A DNA stretch of 64,000 nt from CBDFLD01 sp965249005 (GTDB lineage: Bacteria; Acidobacteriota; UBA6911). The stretch is from assembly GCA_965249005.1 (NCBI GenBank), contig CBDFLD010000022.1, positions 558,001 through 622,000 on the forward strand. The letters run 5' to 3'. This document shows positions 52,813 to 62,411 of this stretch, piece after piece (within the stretch, counting starts at the first letter, position 1; each line of letters opens with the position of its first letter). A program made the position numbers and the translations under genes. Under the pieces are notes generated by a model. The model was not told the DNA's origin. It searched no databases and saw only the letters and a list, made by a program, of their open reading frames with translations.

Positions 52813-53427
52813 CTACTCCTTTGATTTTCTTTTTCGAGAGTGCCGCCGCCAGACTTTCTCGCCCAGGGGCGTCAAACCGTATCCCACGTCGAAGCTGATC
52901 GTCAGACCCATACGTTTGAGCTTGCGAATGTTGGCTTTGAACACCAGGGTCTCCAGGTTCATGCGGGGCGCAAGCCGCGAGGCGGCAGTCCGAGGGTAGA
53001 TTCGGATCAGCCGGAGGGCGTGCATGGTCCATGGACCCCGCGCGCTGCGACTATCCATCCGGTCGAGCCGCTCAACAAGCCCGGCTACTTCCGCTGGAGT
53101 GGCTCGAGGTGCCGATATTCTGCTCCGCGGCACGTCGACATAGTGAAATGCTACACGAAAGACTTTACCATTGGGGACCGCGCTATTGCTGCCGCTTTTT
53201 TTCAGGAACTCGATCAGCTCCACCGCACTGGCAAACCCGGACCGGCGCGCATCCTTGTCGTGAATGGAGGCAACGGCGATCGGATCGATGGCGTCGACCT
53301 CGATTTGCCCTTCCCGTCCCAAGCCATAGCGGCCACCGATTTTGACACGAGCGCTCTTCCACACCCGAAAGGTCACGTCGATGCCACCTTCGCGAATGCC
53401 TGCGTGAAACCCGTTCCGGAATAACAT
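52813..53427 (-). CDS. ASCH-like (PUA-fold) domain protein
   Basis: 204 residues from ATG 53427, which has GGAGG five bases upstream. The first ~110 residues fit an ASCH/PUA-like domain (GIDVTFRVWKSARVKIGGRY, then EVDAIDPIAVASIHDKDARR). The C-terminal part (LDRMDSRSARGPWTMHALRL, then FKANIRKLKRMGLTISFDVG) looks like a winged helix. Such proteins are thought to bind RNA or act as regulators; no function is proven. It sits between DUF3604 and propeller genes with 19- and 4-bp gaps. Confidence 0.75.
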   Translation of the reverse strand: MLFRNGFHAGIREGGIDVTFRVWKSARVKIGGRYGLGREGQIEVDAIDPIAVASIHDKDARRSGFASAVELIEFLKKSGSNSAVPNGKVFRVAFHYVDVPRSRISAPRATPAEVAGLVERLDRMDSRSARGPWTMHALRLIRIYPRTAASRLAPRMNLETLVFKANIRKLKRMGLTISFDVGYGLTPLGEKVWRRHSRKRKSKE

Positions 53428-53446
53428 CGATCCTCCGGCGCACGCG

Positions 53447-55495
53447 TCAGTTGTCGGAGCTGATCCAGATCGGGCTGGACCAGGCGCGTTCTCCATCCCG
53501 AAAGGTCACACGGGCATAGTAATACGCGGGCGCCCCGTCGTAGGACACGTCTGTCCAGGTCCAATCAGCAAGTGTTGTCTGCAGCGCGTGATTCACGGCA
53601 ACTCTGCCGCTTTTGACAATGTCGATCTGATCGACCCGCACGGACGCGAAGGAACGAACGCGGAAGACCGGCGGACGACTCGAACGAATTTCCGACCCCA
53701 TCGGATGGCCATCGGCAGAAAACTCCAGGTACACACGTTCCCCGGAGGTTGCGTAGCAACTGCGGTCGTGAATGGCCTGGGCGATACCTTCGCGGGTCAA
53801 GCTATCCGCCCGCACAGCGGCCAGCCCGCCGTGAAGCCCCCAGTCGGTGATCACGTTGTAGGTGTCGCCGGGGTGGCCTTCGTGGCCGTCTCCCGAGCCG
53901 ATGAAGCCGAGTTTCCAGCGTTTCAGGCCGTCGTTTGTCAGACCTTCCCCGAATTCGGACGTCTGATGGGCGGAGTAAATCTCCACCACCCGGCGGGCAA
54001 GGTTCACGGCGGCGGCATCCAGTTCAATATCCCAGTTGGCCCGACGCCCGAGAAAATGAGGGATCACGAAAGCCCGATGCTTCTGCAATAGCGAGAGTAG
54101 ATGCTCGACTCTCCGGGTGGCCGCGTCCACGTGTCGGAAGAGGGGTGGGTCGTCCTCCAGGAAAAATACGTTGTGATCACCGCCCAGGGATGTGTCCCCG
54201 GACCATTCAAAGGCGGGGAAGGTAACGAAGCGTCCCGGATCGTAATGCTGCCGCGCCAGGCGCTTGATCTGCTGGAATGACCTTTCGTCGAAGTTGGTTT
54301 CGGTATGGTCAGTGATTGCTGCAAAATCGAGGTTGGCGATCCGCTTGGCCCATGGGTACGCCATCTCGGGGTCCGCGTGATGCCACGCATCGTAGGACAG
54401 CGAAGTATGAACGTGGAGATCGCCCCAGTATACGGGCGTCGCGAGTTGCTCCACGCATTCGACATGGTGGCTCCGGCCGGACCACCCGGTATCGCGATCC
54501 TCGGCGCGAATCTGAAAAAGCCCCACCTCCTCGCAGCTGAGCCCCTCTATTCGAGTCGCGCCGGCATCGGCTTCCGAGAACGAAACCGTCTTGCTTGAAG
54601 ACGGTATCGGGGTTGTCGAAACATGGACCTGTCCTCGATAGTCGCTCTGGATACCTCTGTCGACTGCAAGCCCGTCGTAGGGGAGCTTGGCCACAATCGC
54701 CGCGTCGAAGGGAACACCTTGAACCACTTGCAACGGAGCCGTGATCTTGAATCGGCGATCGTCGGGGCGCCGAACGTGAAGGGTCGGTGTCTTGCCTAGT
54801 TCCCGATAGTCCTGCTTCCCTGCTGAATCCACAAAGACGCGGAACCGGAGCACGGGCGTGGCGATTGTCGGAGCCCGAAACCCTTTCCCTTTCCCGAGAG
54901 TGACCTCGATGCTATCTCCTGATTCGAGTGCCCCCTCGACGACGCGAACTGTTATGGGGTAGTAGCGACCCATCGTCAAAAAGACAGGACCCTTGCCCTT
55001 TTCTCCAATAATCTCGCGGCAGAAATCGAGATTGCAGATCGCGGCATTGCCATAGTCGAGGATTTCCGGGTCCTGATCCGTCGCCCTTCGACCCTCGAGA
55101 AAGGTTGTTTCCTTTCCGATCTCGAGCTCGAGCTTCACGCCCGCGCGGGAACAGCTGGCTTCAACATGCGCCTCTTGCCGAGGGCTGGCGAGCTGCGGAC
55201 GGCTGAACTCGAAACGAGAAAGAATGTAGGAAAACCTTATCTGGATGGAGCCCCCGGTTTCTAGACCGCGAGGTCCGGCGCGATACCGAAGCTGTTTCGT
55301 CACCAGACTCGAGGGCGCAACCGGCGTCTCGGGCCGGAGCTGGGCATCACCCAGATCGAGCCCCGTCGAACCTCGTTGGGCAGAAATGGCCACGCCGCAG
55401 GCGACCGCTAGACCCACAATGATGACTCGCGCGCCGCGAATCTGGAATGCTGCTTTGCCTGTCCGGGAGAATAGGAAAGCCACACTACCCCTCAC
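53447..55495 (-). CDS. DUF3604 (PHP-like) secreted protein
   Basis: 682 residues from GTG 55495. A hydrophobic segment near residues 22-40 looks like a signal or anchor. About 320 residues of beta-rich N-terminal part precede the DUF3604 core: VYWGDLHVHTSLSYDAWHHA, FAAITDHTE, TFPAFEWSGD, HNVFFLEDD and FIGSGDGHEGHPGD, which contain the His/Asp metal ligands of a PHP-type hydrolase. Function of the family is unknown. Its GTG overlaps the TAG stop of the upstream CocE gene by one base, showing tight coupling. Confidence 0.88.
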   Translation of the reverse strand: MRGSVAFLFSRTGKAAFQIRGARVIIVGLAVACGVAISAQRGSTGLDLGDAQLRPETPVAPSSLVTKQLRYRAGPRGLETGGSIQIRFSYILSRFEFSRPQLASPRQEAHVEASCSRAGVKLELEIGKETTFLEGRRATDQDPEILDYGNAAICNLDFCREIIGEKGKGPVFLTMGRYYPITVRVVEGALESGDSIEVTLGKGKGFRAPTIATPVLRFRVFVDSAGKQDYRELGKTPTLHVRRPDDRRFKITAPLQVVQGVPFDAAIVAKLPYDGLAVDRGIQSDYRGQVHVSTTPIPSSSKTVSFSEADAGATRIEGLSCEEVGLFQIRAEDRDTGWSGRSHHVECVEQLATPVYWGDLHVHTSLSYDAWHHADPEMAYPWAKRIANLDFAAITDHTETNFDERSFQQIKRLARQHYDPGRFVTFPAFEWSGDTSLGGDHNVFFLEDDPPLFRHVDAATRRVEHLLSLLQKHRAFVIPHFLGRRANWDIELDAAAVNLARRVVEIYSAHQTSEFGEGLTNDGLKRWKLGFIGSGDGHEGHPGDTYNVITDWGLHGGLAAVRADSLTREGIAQAIHDRSCYATSGERVYLEFSADGHPMGSEIRSSRPPVFRVRSFASVRVDQIDIVKSGRVAVNHALQTTLADWTWTDVSYDGAPAYYYARVTFRDGERAWSSPIWISSDN

Positions 55496-57399
55496 TACTC
55501 ATTGGACGCGCCTTTGCTTGCCGCGCCGGCGGAAACGATCGGCAATCGGATCCGGGAAGCTCGATCTTCACTTCGATGAATCCGAAGCGTGGGAGGTGGA
55601 GATTGCTCCGGCGTCAGGTGGTTGTCCCGGTCCGCACCGGTGATGGTAACCCGAATTCTATGCCCCTGGTCGAACAGGTTGGAGGTTGGGTGAAGATCAA
55701 TCAAGAGCTCCACAGGCTCCGAAGGCAGGTCGCGGACATCTTCCTTGTAGCTACGATGGTAAGGCAATCCGAAATAATCGAGTGGCGGATCGTGGGTGGC
55801 CCGGTGAGAGGCGCGGAGTACCCCTTCGGTAACATAGTGCGAGCGACCCTCTCGGTCCACCTCTTCGAGGTAAACGAAGAAATCGGCGTCCGGCTCCGAC
55901 GCCGTCACCCATAAATGCACCACGGGATGACCCGTCACTTCAACATCGGCTTCCAGGGGCGCCGTCGTGTAAGTGAGGCCCTTCTCGTCATTCGGCCTCA
56001 TATCTGGATATTCGAATTCCGCGCCGTAAGCATTCGCCCACCGGGTCGTTTTTCCTGTGGTGGTGGTGTAATCCACCGGGTAATCGTCGCCCGCATCCGT
56101 TTCGGCGCGCGCCATTGTGCTCCGCGTGCTCAGCGTTCCGTCATTGACAGACTGAACGGATCCCGAGGCTCCGGCCCCAAAATAGAAAGCCTTGGCGCGC
56201 GCTTCAGGGATTGGCCACCTGGAGACCGAACGCCAGCGCTGCTCTTGCGGCGCCCCCATGGTGTAATAGTGGATCGGGGGCTCGTCCATGATTCCGTTGT
56301 CGATCTGCTTCAGCCAGTAGTCGAACCATCGCAGGTGCTCCGTCACCCACAGGTCCCAATCCATCTGGTCGTGCGACCAGGGGCCGATCATGATCTTCTG
56401 TGGATTGTCGAGGTTTTGGAAGGCAACCAGTGCATCGCGAGGCCACGCGTCGAACCAGCCCGAGAAGTGATAGATCGGGACCTTGGACTTTCGAATACTC
56501 TCGAGATAATGGTGAGGGCTGCGAACAAAGTGGACCTGGGTTTCGGTGATCGAATCTATCGTGTCGCGATAAACCAGCCGCTCGAAGATCTGATACACGT
56601 CGCCGTTTCCGCGATGCTGCTCGATCGCCTCGGCCAGCGCGTGGCGCTCCGGGTCGTCGTCGGTCGGAGCAGCCGGCTGCTCGACATCGAGCAGCTTCAC
56701 CAACTCGTTCCATCGATTGACGAAATCATTCCGGAATATCCCCCCGGCGCGCACGAAGTGATACATGTCGAACATGGCCATCTCGGGAACAATGGCCTTC
56801 AAGTGTGGAGACGGATTCGACGCAGCCAGCAGCTGATTGGCTCCACGATAGGAAACCCCGACCATGCCGACGTTGCCGTCACACCAGGGCTGTCGGGCCA
56901 ACCACTCGGTCACATCAAAATTATCCTGGACCTCCACGGGAGGAAACGGTCCGTAGCGCGTGCCGAAAGAGGCCCCCGACCCTCGCGAGTCCACGGCAGC
57001 CACCACGTAGCCGTGGCGCAGCATTTCCGGCAACCAGGGATCCTCATCCACCTGAGTGAACAACTGACCGTTATCCTCGAAACTCCGACGGTAGCGGTCA
57101 ACGGTCAAAAGGACCGGAAACGCCTGTTCCGCGGGTTGACCGTCGCGGGCTGGCCGAAAGATATCGGCGGCTAACCGAGTCCCGTCCCGAACGTCAATAT
57201 AAAGCGACGAGCGAGCCCATTCCTTGTAGAGCGGTTCGGAAAAGCCACGGTACTCGCCGTGCTTCGATACCCTCTCCTGCACGGGAGAGGAGCAGGAGAC
57301 GGTCAAAACCGCGAGAGCAACAACAAGGAACGGCACCGTCGGTTTGGCGAATCGAACCCGCGCTCTTCGGAGCATTCGAAATCTGCAGTCTTGAATCAT
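55495..57399 (-). CDS. CocE/NonD family hydrolase, lipoprotein
   Basis: 634 residues. Lipoprotein signal with Cys36 (LAVLTVSC). The S15-like alpha/beta-hydrolase domain has nucleophile Ser183 in GMVGVSYRG, Asp in SGWFDAWPRD and His in IGPWSHDQ. A C-terminal jelly-roll domain (FDQGHRIRVTITGADRDNH) completes it. It should hydrolyse esters or amides at the cell surface; the substrate is unknown. The ATG overlaps the stop of the upstream LLM oxidoreductase gene by three bases (ATGA), and its own stop overlaps the DUF3604 start. Confidence 0.93.
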   Translation of the reverse strand: MIQDCRFRMLRRARVRFAKPTVPFLVVALAVLTVSCSSPVQERVSKHGEYRGFSEPLYKEWARSSLYIDVRDGTRLAADIFRPARDGQPAEQAFPVLLTVDRYRRSFEDNGQLFTQVDEDPWLPEMLRHGYVVAAVDSRGSGASFGTRYGPFPPVEVQDNFDVTEWLARQPWCDGNVGMVGVSYRGANQLLAASNPSPHLKAIVPEMAMFDMYHFVRAGGIFRNDFVNRWNELVKLLDVEQPAAPTDDDPERHALAEAIEQHRGNGDVYQIFERLVYRDTIDSITETQVHFVRSPHHYLESIRKSKVPIYHFSGWFDAWPRDALVAFQNLDNPQKIMIGPWSHDQMDWDLWVTEHLRWFDYWLKQIDNGIMDEPPIHYYTMGAPQEQRWRSVSRWPIPEARAKAFYFGAGASGSVQSVNDGTLSTRSTMARAETDAGDDYPVDYTTTTGKTTRWANAYGAEFEYPDMRPNDEKGLTYTTAPLEADVEVTGHPVVHLWVTASEPDADFFVYLEEVDREGRSHYVTEGVLRASHRATHDPPLDYFGLPYHRSYKEDVRDLPSEPVELLIDLHPTSNLFDQGHRIRVTITGADRDNHLTPEQSPPPTLRIHRSEDRASRIRLPIVSAGAASKGASNE

Positions 57400-58352
57400 G
57401 TCTCATCCTTGCGGTCAATGCCGTGATAGGGGGTGTCCGTCAAACATGGTCGCACCTCTCGGGCAAAGCAATCCAATGTGGCCATCGCGTTGTCGATGGT
57501 TTCCGGAATGAAATCCAAGATCAGGTGCGCAACGCCCAGGGCTTGGTATCGCTGTACCGTGGCCAGGACTTGCTCCGGACTCCCACTCGTGTGCGGTTGT
57601 GGGTCCGGACTTTCTCCGAATCGGAGACGCGCTTTGAGTGTGATCTCGATTTCCGCAAGACTTCGACCCTCCTCCCGGACGACGCCGTGAAACTTCTCGA
57701 CCAGGGGCTCCAGCTCATCGGGAGTCAAGCCAAAGGGATGCCAGCCGTTCCCGAAACGAACGGCCCGCCGCATTGCCGCCTCGCTGTGACCGGCGATCAA
57801 AATGGGGGGGTGGGGCTGCTGGTCGGGCTTGGGACCAAAGTTCGCCTCCTTGAACTGATAGTACTTTCCTGCGAAGCTTGCGGGCTCTTCCGTCCACAGC
57901 GCTTTACAGATTTGTAGATATTCGTCCGCCCGCCTGCCACGCTCATGAAACGGTTCGCGCAATACGTCGAACTCCTCCTTGAACCACCCGACGCCCACCC
58001 CGAAGAGTATGCGTCCGCCCGACAGTACGTCGGCACCGGCTATCTCCTTTGCAACCTCGATGGGGTTGCGCATGGGGAGAATCAAGACACTCGTTCCCAG
58101 CTGAACGCGCTCGGTACAGCCCGAGACGTAATTCAACACCGCCATCGGCTCGAAATAGCGCTCCAGCCAGTAGTCGGGAAAGAGGCCTGTCGCCGATCCA
58201 GGGTATGTCGATGTCACCCGCGGCGGAATGATGATGTGATCGCTGGCCCAGACCGAGTCAAAATCGAGCGCCTCCGCCCGTTCGGCCATGGCTCGAATGT
58301 TCTCACGTGTCGCGTGGTTTCCACGAACGATGAGGGAGCAGCCGATTTTCAT
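57396..58352 (-). CDS. LLM-class flavin/F420-dependent oxidoreductase
   Basis: 318 residues from ATG 58352 (MKIGCSLIVRG). It is a luciferase-like TIM barrel of the TIGR03619 type: FDSVWASDHIIIPPR, VQLGTSVLILPMRNPIEVAK, GRILFGVGVGWFKEEFDVL and PPILIAGHSEAAMRRAVRFG. It uses FMNH2 or reduced F420; which one is not clear, and no F420 genes are seen here. It is the first gene of the leftward cluster. The frame continues upstream to 58469, but that part reads through a palindromic repeat and is not coding. Confidence 0.9.
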   Translation of the reverse strand: MKIGCSLIVRGNHATRENIRAMAERAEALDFDSVWASDHIIIPPRVTSTYPGSATGLFPDYWLERYFEPMAVLNYVSGCTERVQLGTSVLILPMRNPIEVAKEIAGADVLSGGRILFGVGVGWFKEEFDVLREPFHERGRRADEYLQICKALWTEEPASFAGKYYQFKEANFGPKPDQQPHPPILIAGHSEAAMRRAVRFGNGWHPFGLTPDELEPLVEKFHGVVREEGRSLAEIEITLKARLRFGESPDPQPHTSGSPEQVLATVQRYQALGVAHLILDFIPETIDNAMATLDCFAREVRPCLTDTPYHGIDRKDET

Positions 58353-58421
58353 CACGTCACGGTTCCTCGCGAAAAAGACTATGGATCGGCATGATACAGA
58401 TTTCTGGACTTGCGCGGTAGT

Positions 58422-58480
58422 CGTCTCGCTCCGCGAGACGCAAGAAAGATTTCCCCACATACCGCTCACGGAGTGAGCGG
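58422..58480. repeat. Pair of REP-like hairpins (family 4)
   Basis: Two hairpins: CGTCTCG / CGAGACG (58422-58440) and CCGCTCAC / GTGAGCGG (58462-58480), in inverted arrangement like a BIME. They lie in the 329-bp spacer between two divergent genes (58353-58681). Apart from these, I see only the start signals of the genes there. Confidence 0.55.
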
Positions 58481-58681
58481 CCTACGAGTTGACTCGACCA
58501 TCCCCGTGAGGGATACTGCTACCACGAACGGCGCAGATCCACGCCGAACCTCTTTGGTCCTTCCCCAGCAAGGATCCGCGTGAGGCAAAGGGGGGTATAC
58601 TCCCGGATCGGCATCGACCTTTGTCGGTCGCCGTGCTTTTGCTGCTGGGGAGCCAAGCCGGTGGCGCAGCAAAGGAGCAAA

Positions 58682-59362
58682 ATGCCAAAGCAAAAAGACC
58701 TCAAGCGACACATCCGTTCCCGGATGAAAAAGACGGGCGAATCGTATACCGCCGCCCGCAGCCAGCTCATTCAAAAACAGACCCAGACCAAAGAAAAGGC
58801 GTCCCCGTCGGCCCAGCAATATGCAGCTCTTGCCCGGATGAAGAATGAAACCGTCGAGGCAAGAACGGGCAAAGGCTGGGCGGAATGGGTTCGTGTGCTG
58901 GATTCGATCGACGCCACCAAGCTGCCGCACAGCTCCATCGCACGGTACGTTCACCAGGAGCATGGAATCGGTGGATGGTGGGCTCAAACCGTGACGGTGG
59001 GTTACGAGCGTATCCGCGGGCTCCGTGAAGTGGGCCAGCGCCGTACCGGCGCTTACGAGTGCAACAAGAGCAAGACGTACGCGGTGCCGCTCGGCAAGCT
59101 ATATCGAGCCTTCAGCACGGTGCGCATGCGGAATCGGTGGCTCTCGGAGGTCGAGCTCCAGATAAAGAAATCGACTCCGGAGAAGTCGATGCGGATTACC
59201 TGGCACGACGGGACGGCGGTCCAGGTCTACTTCGCGGCGAAGGGGACGGCAAAGAGCCAGGTGGCGATTCAGCACGTCAAGCTCCCCACCAAGTCGGCCG
59301 CCACCAACATGAAGGCTTACTGGTCGGATCGGCTGAATCATCTCGCCGAGATTCTCACATAA
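58682..59362 (+). CDS. DUF4287-like protein with SRPBCC-like C-terminus
   Basis: 226 residues from ATG 58682. The N-terminal ~50 residues (DLKRHIRSRMKKTGESYTAA) form a short helical domain. The middle (VEARTGKGWAEWVRVLDSID, then HGIGGWWAQTVTVGYERIRG) is the DUF4287-type module. The C-terminal ~100 residues look like an SRPBCC/AHSA1 fold. The function is unknown. In-frame sequence upstream to 58580 is unlikely to be coding. A GGAG precedes the chosen ATG. Confidence 0.8.
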   Translation: MPKQKDLKRHIRSRMKKTGESYTAARSQLIQKQTQTKEKASPSAQQYAALARMKNETVEARTGKGWAEWVRVLDSIDATKLPHSSIARYVHQEHGIGGWWAQTVTVGYERIRGLREVGQRRTGAYECNKSKTYAVPLGKLYRAFSTVRMRNRWLSEVELQIKKSTPEKSMRITWHDGTAVQVYFAAKGTAKSQVAIQHVKLPTKSAATNMKAYWSDRLNHLAEILT

Positions 59363-59434
59363 GGGGTTTTACTGGCTCTGCTGCGGAGGCATGGCAACTT
59401 CCGTGGCAGGGCCCCGACACCCCAGGAGCGTTCG

Positions 59435-60379
59435 CTAGGATTGATTCATCCGATAGAGGGAGATCTGGCTGGAGAGTAGCCACAGCTTGATGAACATGCG
59501 CCCGAGGAGGTACACCTGCCCGGCGACAAAAGCGAGCGTGACGGTCCCCAGGTTCGACTGGTCCGGGCCGGGAGCAATCCATCCATAGAAAGCAAACAGC
59601 AGAAACGCGACCAGCGCGAGAATCAAATAGAGGCCGAGAGTCTGGACGGGGTGACGGCGTACCAATCCGAATCCTCGCACCAACGCAACCAGCACGCTGC
59701 GGCGTCTTTCCAAGACCAACGAGATCTTGGCGTAGTCGAACACGACTCCCAGGAACACAAGCACGAAGGCAAACAAACCGTAGGCCAGCAAATCGAAGAG
59801 TGCCACTTCCGTTTCCGTCGTGGCATCGAGCGTGGCATGCTCCAACCAACCCTGGAGCGCGTCGGCGATCCAGCGCGATGCAGCCCAGTACGCAACCATC
59901 GAGAGAGCAACAAGACGAGCCAGACGGAAGAAAAACCGGCTGCCGAGCGAAAGCAATTTCCCGACGGAGAACGACCTGTCCGCGCCGGCGTAGTGATCGA
60001 TGATTCCGCCACCCAGCAGGACCCACACCAACAGGAAGAGCAATCCGCAGACGAGAATCGACTTCTCCTGACCGAAAAGGGCACCATCCAGAAGCATCTC
60101 CAAGTTGGTCAGCGGCGCCAGAACCCCGATCACCTGAGGCCCAAAGGAAGCTCCCACCCCCGAGCGGCCCAGCTCGAACTCCCGGTACCAGTCCATGTCG
60201 AATCCTTCGCTGAGCTCGCTGTGGATGAGACTGTGGCCGATCGACTGCTCCACGTCTGCGAAGATGACCGCCGCCAGCGGAAGACTCAGCAGAACACTGG
60301 CCAGATAGAGCCAGAAAAGAATTCCCGGGAACCGGGTGACACGTGAAAAGCCGATTTTCAGGGACTGTCGAATATGCAT
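59435..60379 (-). CDS. Multi-pass membrane protein of unknown function
   Basis: 314 residues with about six hydrophobic segments (e.g. FWLYLASVLLSLPLAAVIFA, LLFLLVWVLLGGGIID, LGLYLILALVAFLLFAFYGW). No conserved motif that I recognise. It lies 15 bp downstream of the M1-type peptidase gene on the same strand and is probably cotranscribed. Confidence 0.8.
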   Translation of the reverse strand: MHIRQSLKIGFSRVTRFPGILFWLYLASVLLSLPLAAVIFADVEQSIGHSLIHSELSEGFDMDWYREFELGRSGVGASFGPQVIGVLAPLTNLEMLLDGALFGQEKSILVCGLLFLLVWVLLGGGIIDHYAGADRSFSVGKLLSLGSRFFFRLARLVALSMVAYWAASRWIADALQGWLEHATLDATTETEVALFDLLAYGLFAFVLVFLGVVFDYAKISLVLERRRSVLVALVRGFGLVRRHPVQTLGLYLILALVAFLLFAFYGWIAPGPDQSNLGTVTLAFVAGQVYLLGRMFIKLWLLSSQISLYRMNQS

Positions 60380-60394
60380 AGCGCCGCTCTTCGT

Positions 60395-62374
60395 TCAGAA
60401 CAAAAACGCCAGGGTTTGAAAATAGTCTTGCAACCAGACCATCCACTTGGAGGCCCACTTGCCGGACGGGAAACGCGCGCCCGAGCGCATCTGCCAGCTG
60501 TTGTTGGTTGAGTTGACGTCAAGCAGGATCTTGCGCTCCGGATCCACCACGGCGGACACCAGTTTCGCCGGCTTCTGAAACTGGTAGAGTTTCCAAAGAG
60601 ATTGGCCGTCCCACACTTCCCGGACCATGTCTCCATCCTCGAATTCGAAAACCACTTCCACGGGCAAGATCCCGTCCTGCAGGCGCCTCACAACGACCTG
60701 CGTTTCAAAGACCTCATGGTCTTTCGCCGAAACGGATAGAGATCCCTCGAGGTAACCTTTCGTGTTCAGAGGCTTGCTCGATGCTTTTGCGATTGCATAG
60801 TCAAAAACGACAGCCTTCCGATGGACCTCGTCAAAAAACGGATTGAGGTCTCGACCGACAGACTCACTCAGGGTTTGGATGAGATCCTCCGGCTTCGGAT
60901 GACGGAATTTCCACGTGTTGAAGAACGCGGATAAGCCTTGTTGCAGTGCCTCCCACCCATATGCCTTTTCTATCATCGAAAGCCAGATCGCGGTCTTGTC
61001 ATAACTCATCGCGTAGGCGGAAAGCCCGGGGTAGTAGCGATAAGTCGGCGTGGCCTGCACGTCCGCCCTTCTGTACTGGCGATAGCCGCGAACGCGATTC
61101 CCCGATGTCATGCGACGCAAGCGGATCTCCGGCACTCGAACCGGAAGGTACTCTTTGAAGAAACGACGGAAATAGATCAGGTCGCCATACTCAGTGTCGA
61201 TCGCGCGGGCATGTGAGAAGGTATTGAGGCCCTCGTCGAGCCAGGCATGCTCGAATTCGTTGTTTCCCACCATCCCATGCCAGAACTGATGCCCGGCCTC
61301 GTGCACCGCGACTATCTCCGGAGACCGACCCTCCGGGTTGAGTATCCGGGTCCCCACGGTAAACAGGGTCGGGTACTCCATCTCACCCACGCCGCTCTGG
61401 TATGCGGGATCCACCACTGTGATATGACCGTAGGGATATTCTCCGTACCAGGTTCCGTAGAGCCGGAGCGCGGTTTCCGTGGCCCGGAAGTGACGATCTA
61501 CCTGCGCTTCGTGCTCGGGCTGATAGAGCAGCCGCATGTCGACCGGCGAGAGACCCGCGTGCTCGAATCTGCGCGAGATCTCACGGTATTCCGGACTCGT
61601 GGTCCAGACGAAATCATGAACATCCCCCTGGCGGTAATGATGCGTCGTGGTACCGTCCGGATTGTCCACGACCTTTTGCTGTCGCCCGGTAGCCCCCAGC
61701 AGCCAGCCCGTCGGGACGTTCATCCGGACGTCATAAACTCCATAATCGGAAAAGAACTCCGTCGCGGTGTGGAACTGATGACAGTTCCACGAGCCGTCTT
61801 CTTGATAAACGCCCAGCTTGGGGAACCATTGGCCAATGAAGAAGAAATTGCCGCGAAACCCGGTGCGCGAGAAGGTTCGGGGAATCTTGGACTTCCAACG
61901 GATTTCGAGTCTGACGGAATCGCCGGGAGCCACCGGCTCGGGCAACGGCAAGACCATGACCGTCCTGTCGTCGGGGTTGCCGTCATCGGGCGCCTCGTAG
62001 CGCCATGCTTCGGTCAAGTCTTGCTCTGCAGCGTCGTCACTCGGCAAGATCTTCACAAGCTCGACTTCACAATAGGCCCAACCATCCGGCTCTACACTTC
62101 TTTCTCTCCGCGCGACTTCCTCTTGCAGCCATGTGCTGCGGTTGTTTCGCCAGGCGTTCCAATAGAGATGAAACCACAGTTCCTCCGTGGCAACCTCCAT
62201 CTGGTTGCGCCAGTGCACAATTTCCCGGCCCTCGAGCGTCTTGTCCTCTGCGTTGAGTTTCACCTCGATTGTGTAGTTGGCATTGCGCGGGCTCAGAGGA
62301 GTATCGTCTCCTGAGGCAGCAACCGAGGAGGCGCAAATCGTCAACAGCAAAAGCCCGAAGAATCGATGAGGCAT
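60395..62374 (-). CDS. M1 family metallopeptidase
   Basis: 659 residues with a signal peptide (FFGLLLLTICASSVAASG). The zinc site is H358-E-A-G-H362 with Glu381 in HAWLDEGLNTF, the HExxH-x18-E pattern of gluzincins. GVGEMEYPTLF (about 328-338) replaces the GAMEN exopeptidase motif. It is probably an exported or periplasmic aminopeptidase-like enzyme. The AGGAGG before ATG 62374 supports the start. It is 37 bp downstream of a DUF3604 gene. Confidence 0.93.
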   Translation of the reverse strand: MPHRFFGLLLLTICASSVAASGDDTPLSPRNANYTIEVKLNAEDKTLEGREIVHWRNQMEVATEELWFHLYWNAWRNNRSTWLQEEVARRERSVEPDGWAYCEVELVKILPSDDAAEQDLTEAWRYEAPDDGNPDDRTVMVLPLPEPVAPGDSVRLEIRWKSKIPRTFSRTGFRGNFFFIGQWFPKLGVYQEDGSWNCHQFHTATEFFSDYGVYDVRMNVPTGWLLGATGRQQKVVDNPDGTTTHHYRQGDVHDFVWTTSPEYREISRRFEHAGLSPVDMRLLYQPEHEAQVDRHFRATETALRLYGTWYGEYPYGHITVVDPAYQSGVGEMEYPTLFTVGTRILNPEGRSPEIVAVHEAGHQFWHGMVGNNEFEHAWLDEGLNTFSHARAIDTEYGDLIYFRRFFKEYLPVRVPEIRLRRMTSGNRVRGYRQYRRADVQATPTYRYYPGLSAYAMSYDKTAIWLSMIEKAYGWEALQQGLSAFFNTWKFRHPKPEDLIQTLSESVGRDLNPFFDEVHRKAVVFDYAIAKASSKPLNTKGYLEGSLSVSAKDHEVFETQVVVRRLQDGILPVEVVFEFEDGDMVREVWDGQSLWKLYQFQKPAKLVSAVVDPERKILLDVNSTNNSWQMRSGARFPSGKWASKWMVWLQDYFQTLAFLF

Positions 62375-62411
62375 GCGTAAGCTCCTCCTTATGGAGACCG
62401 ACGAAGCATCC

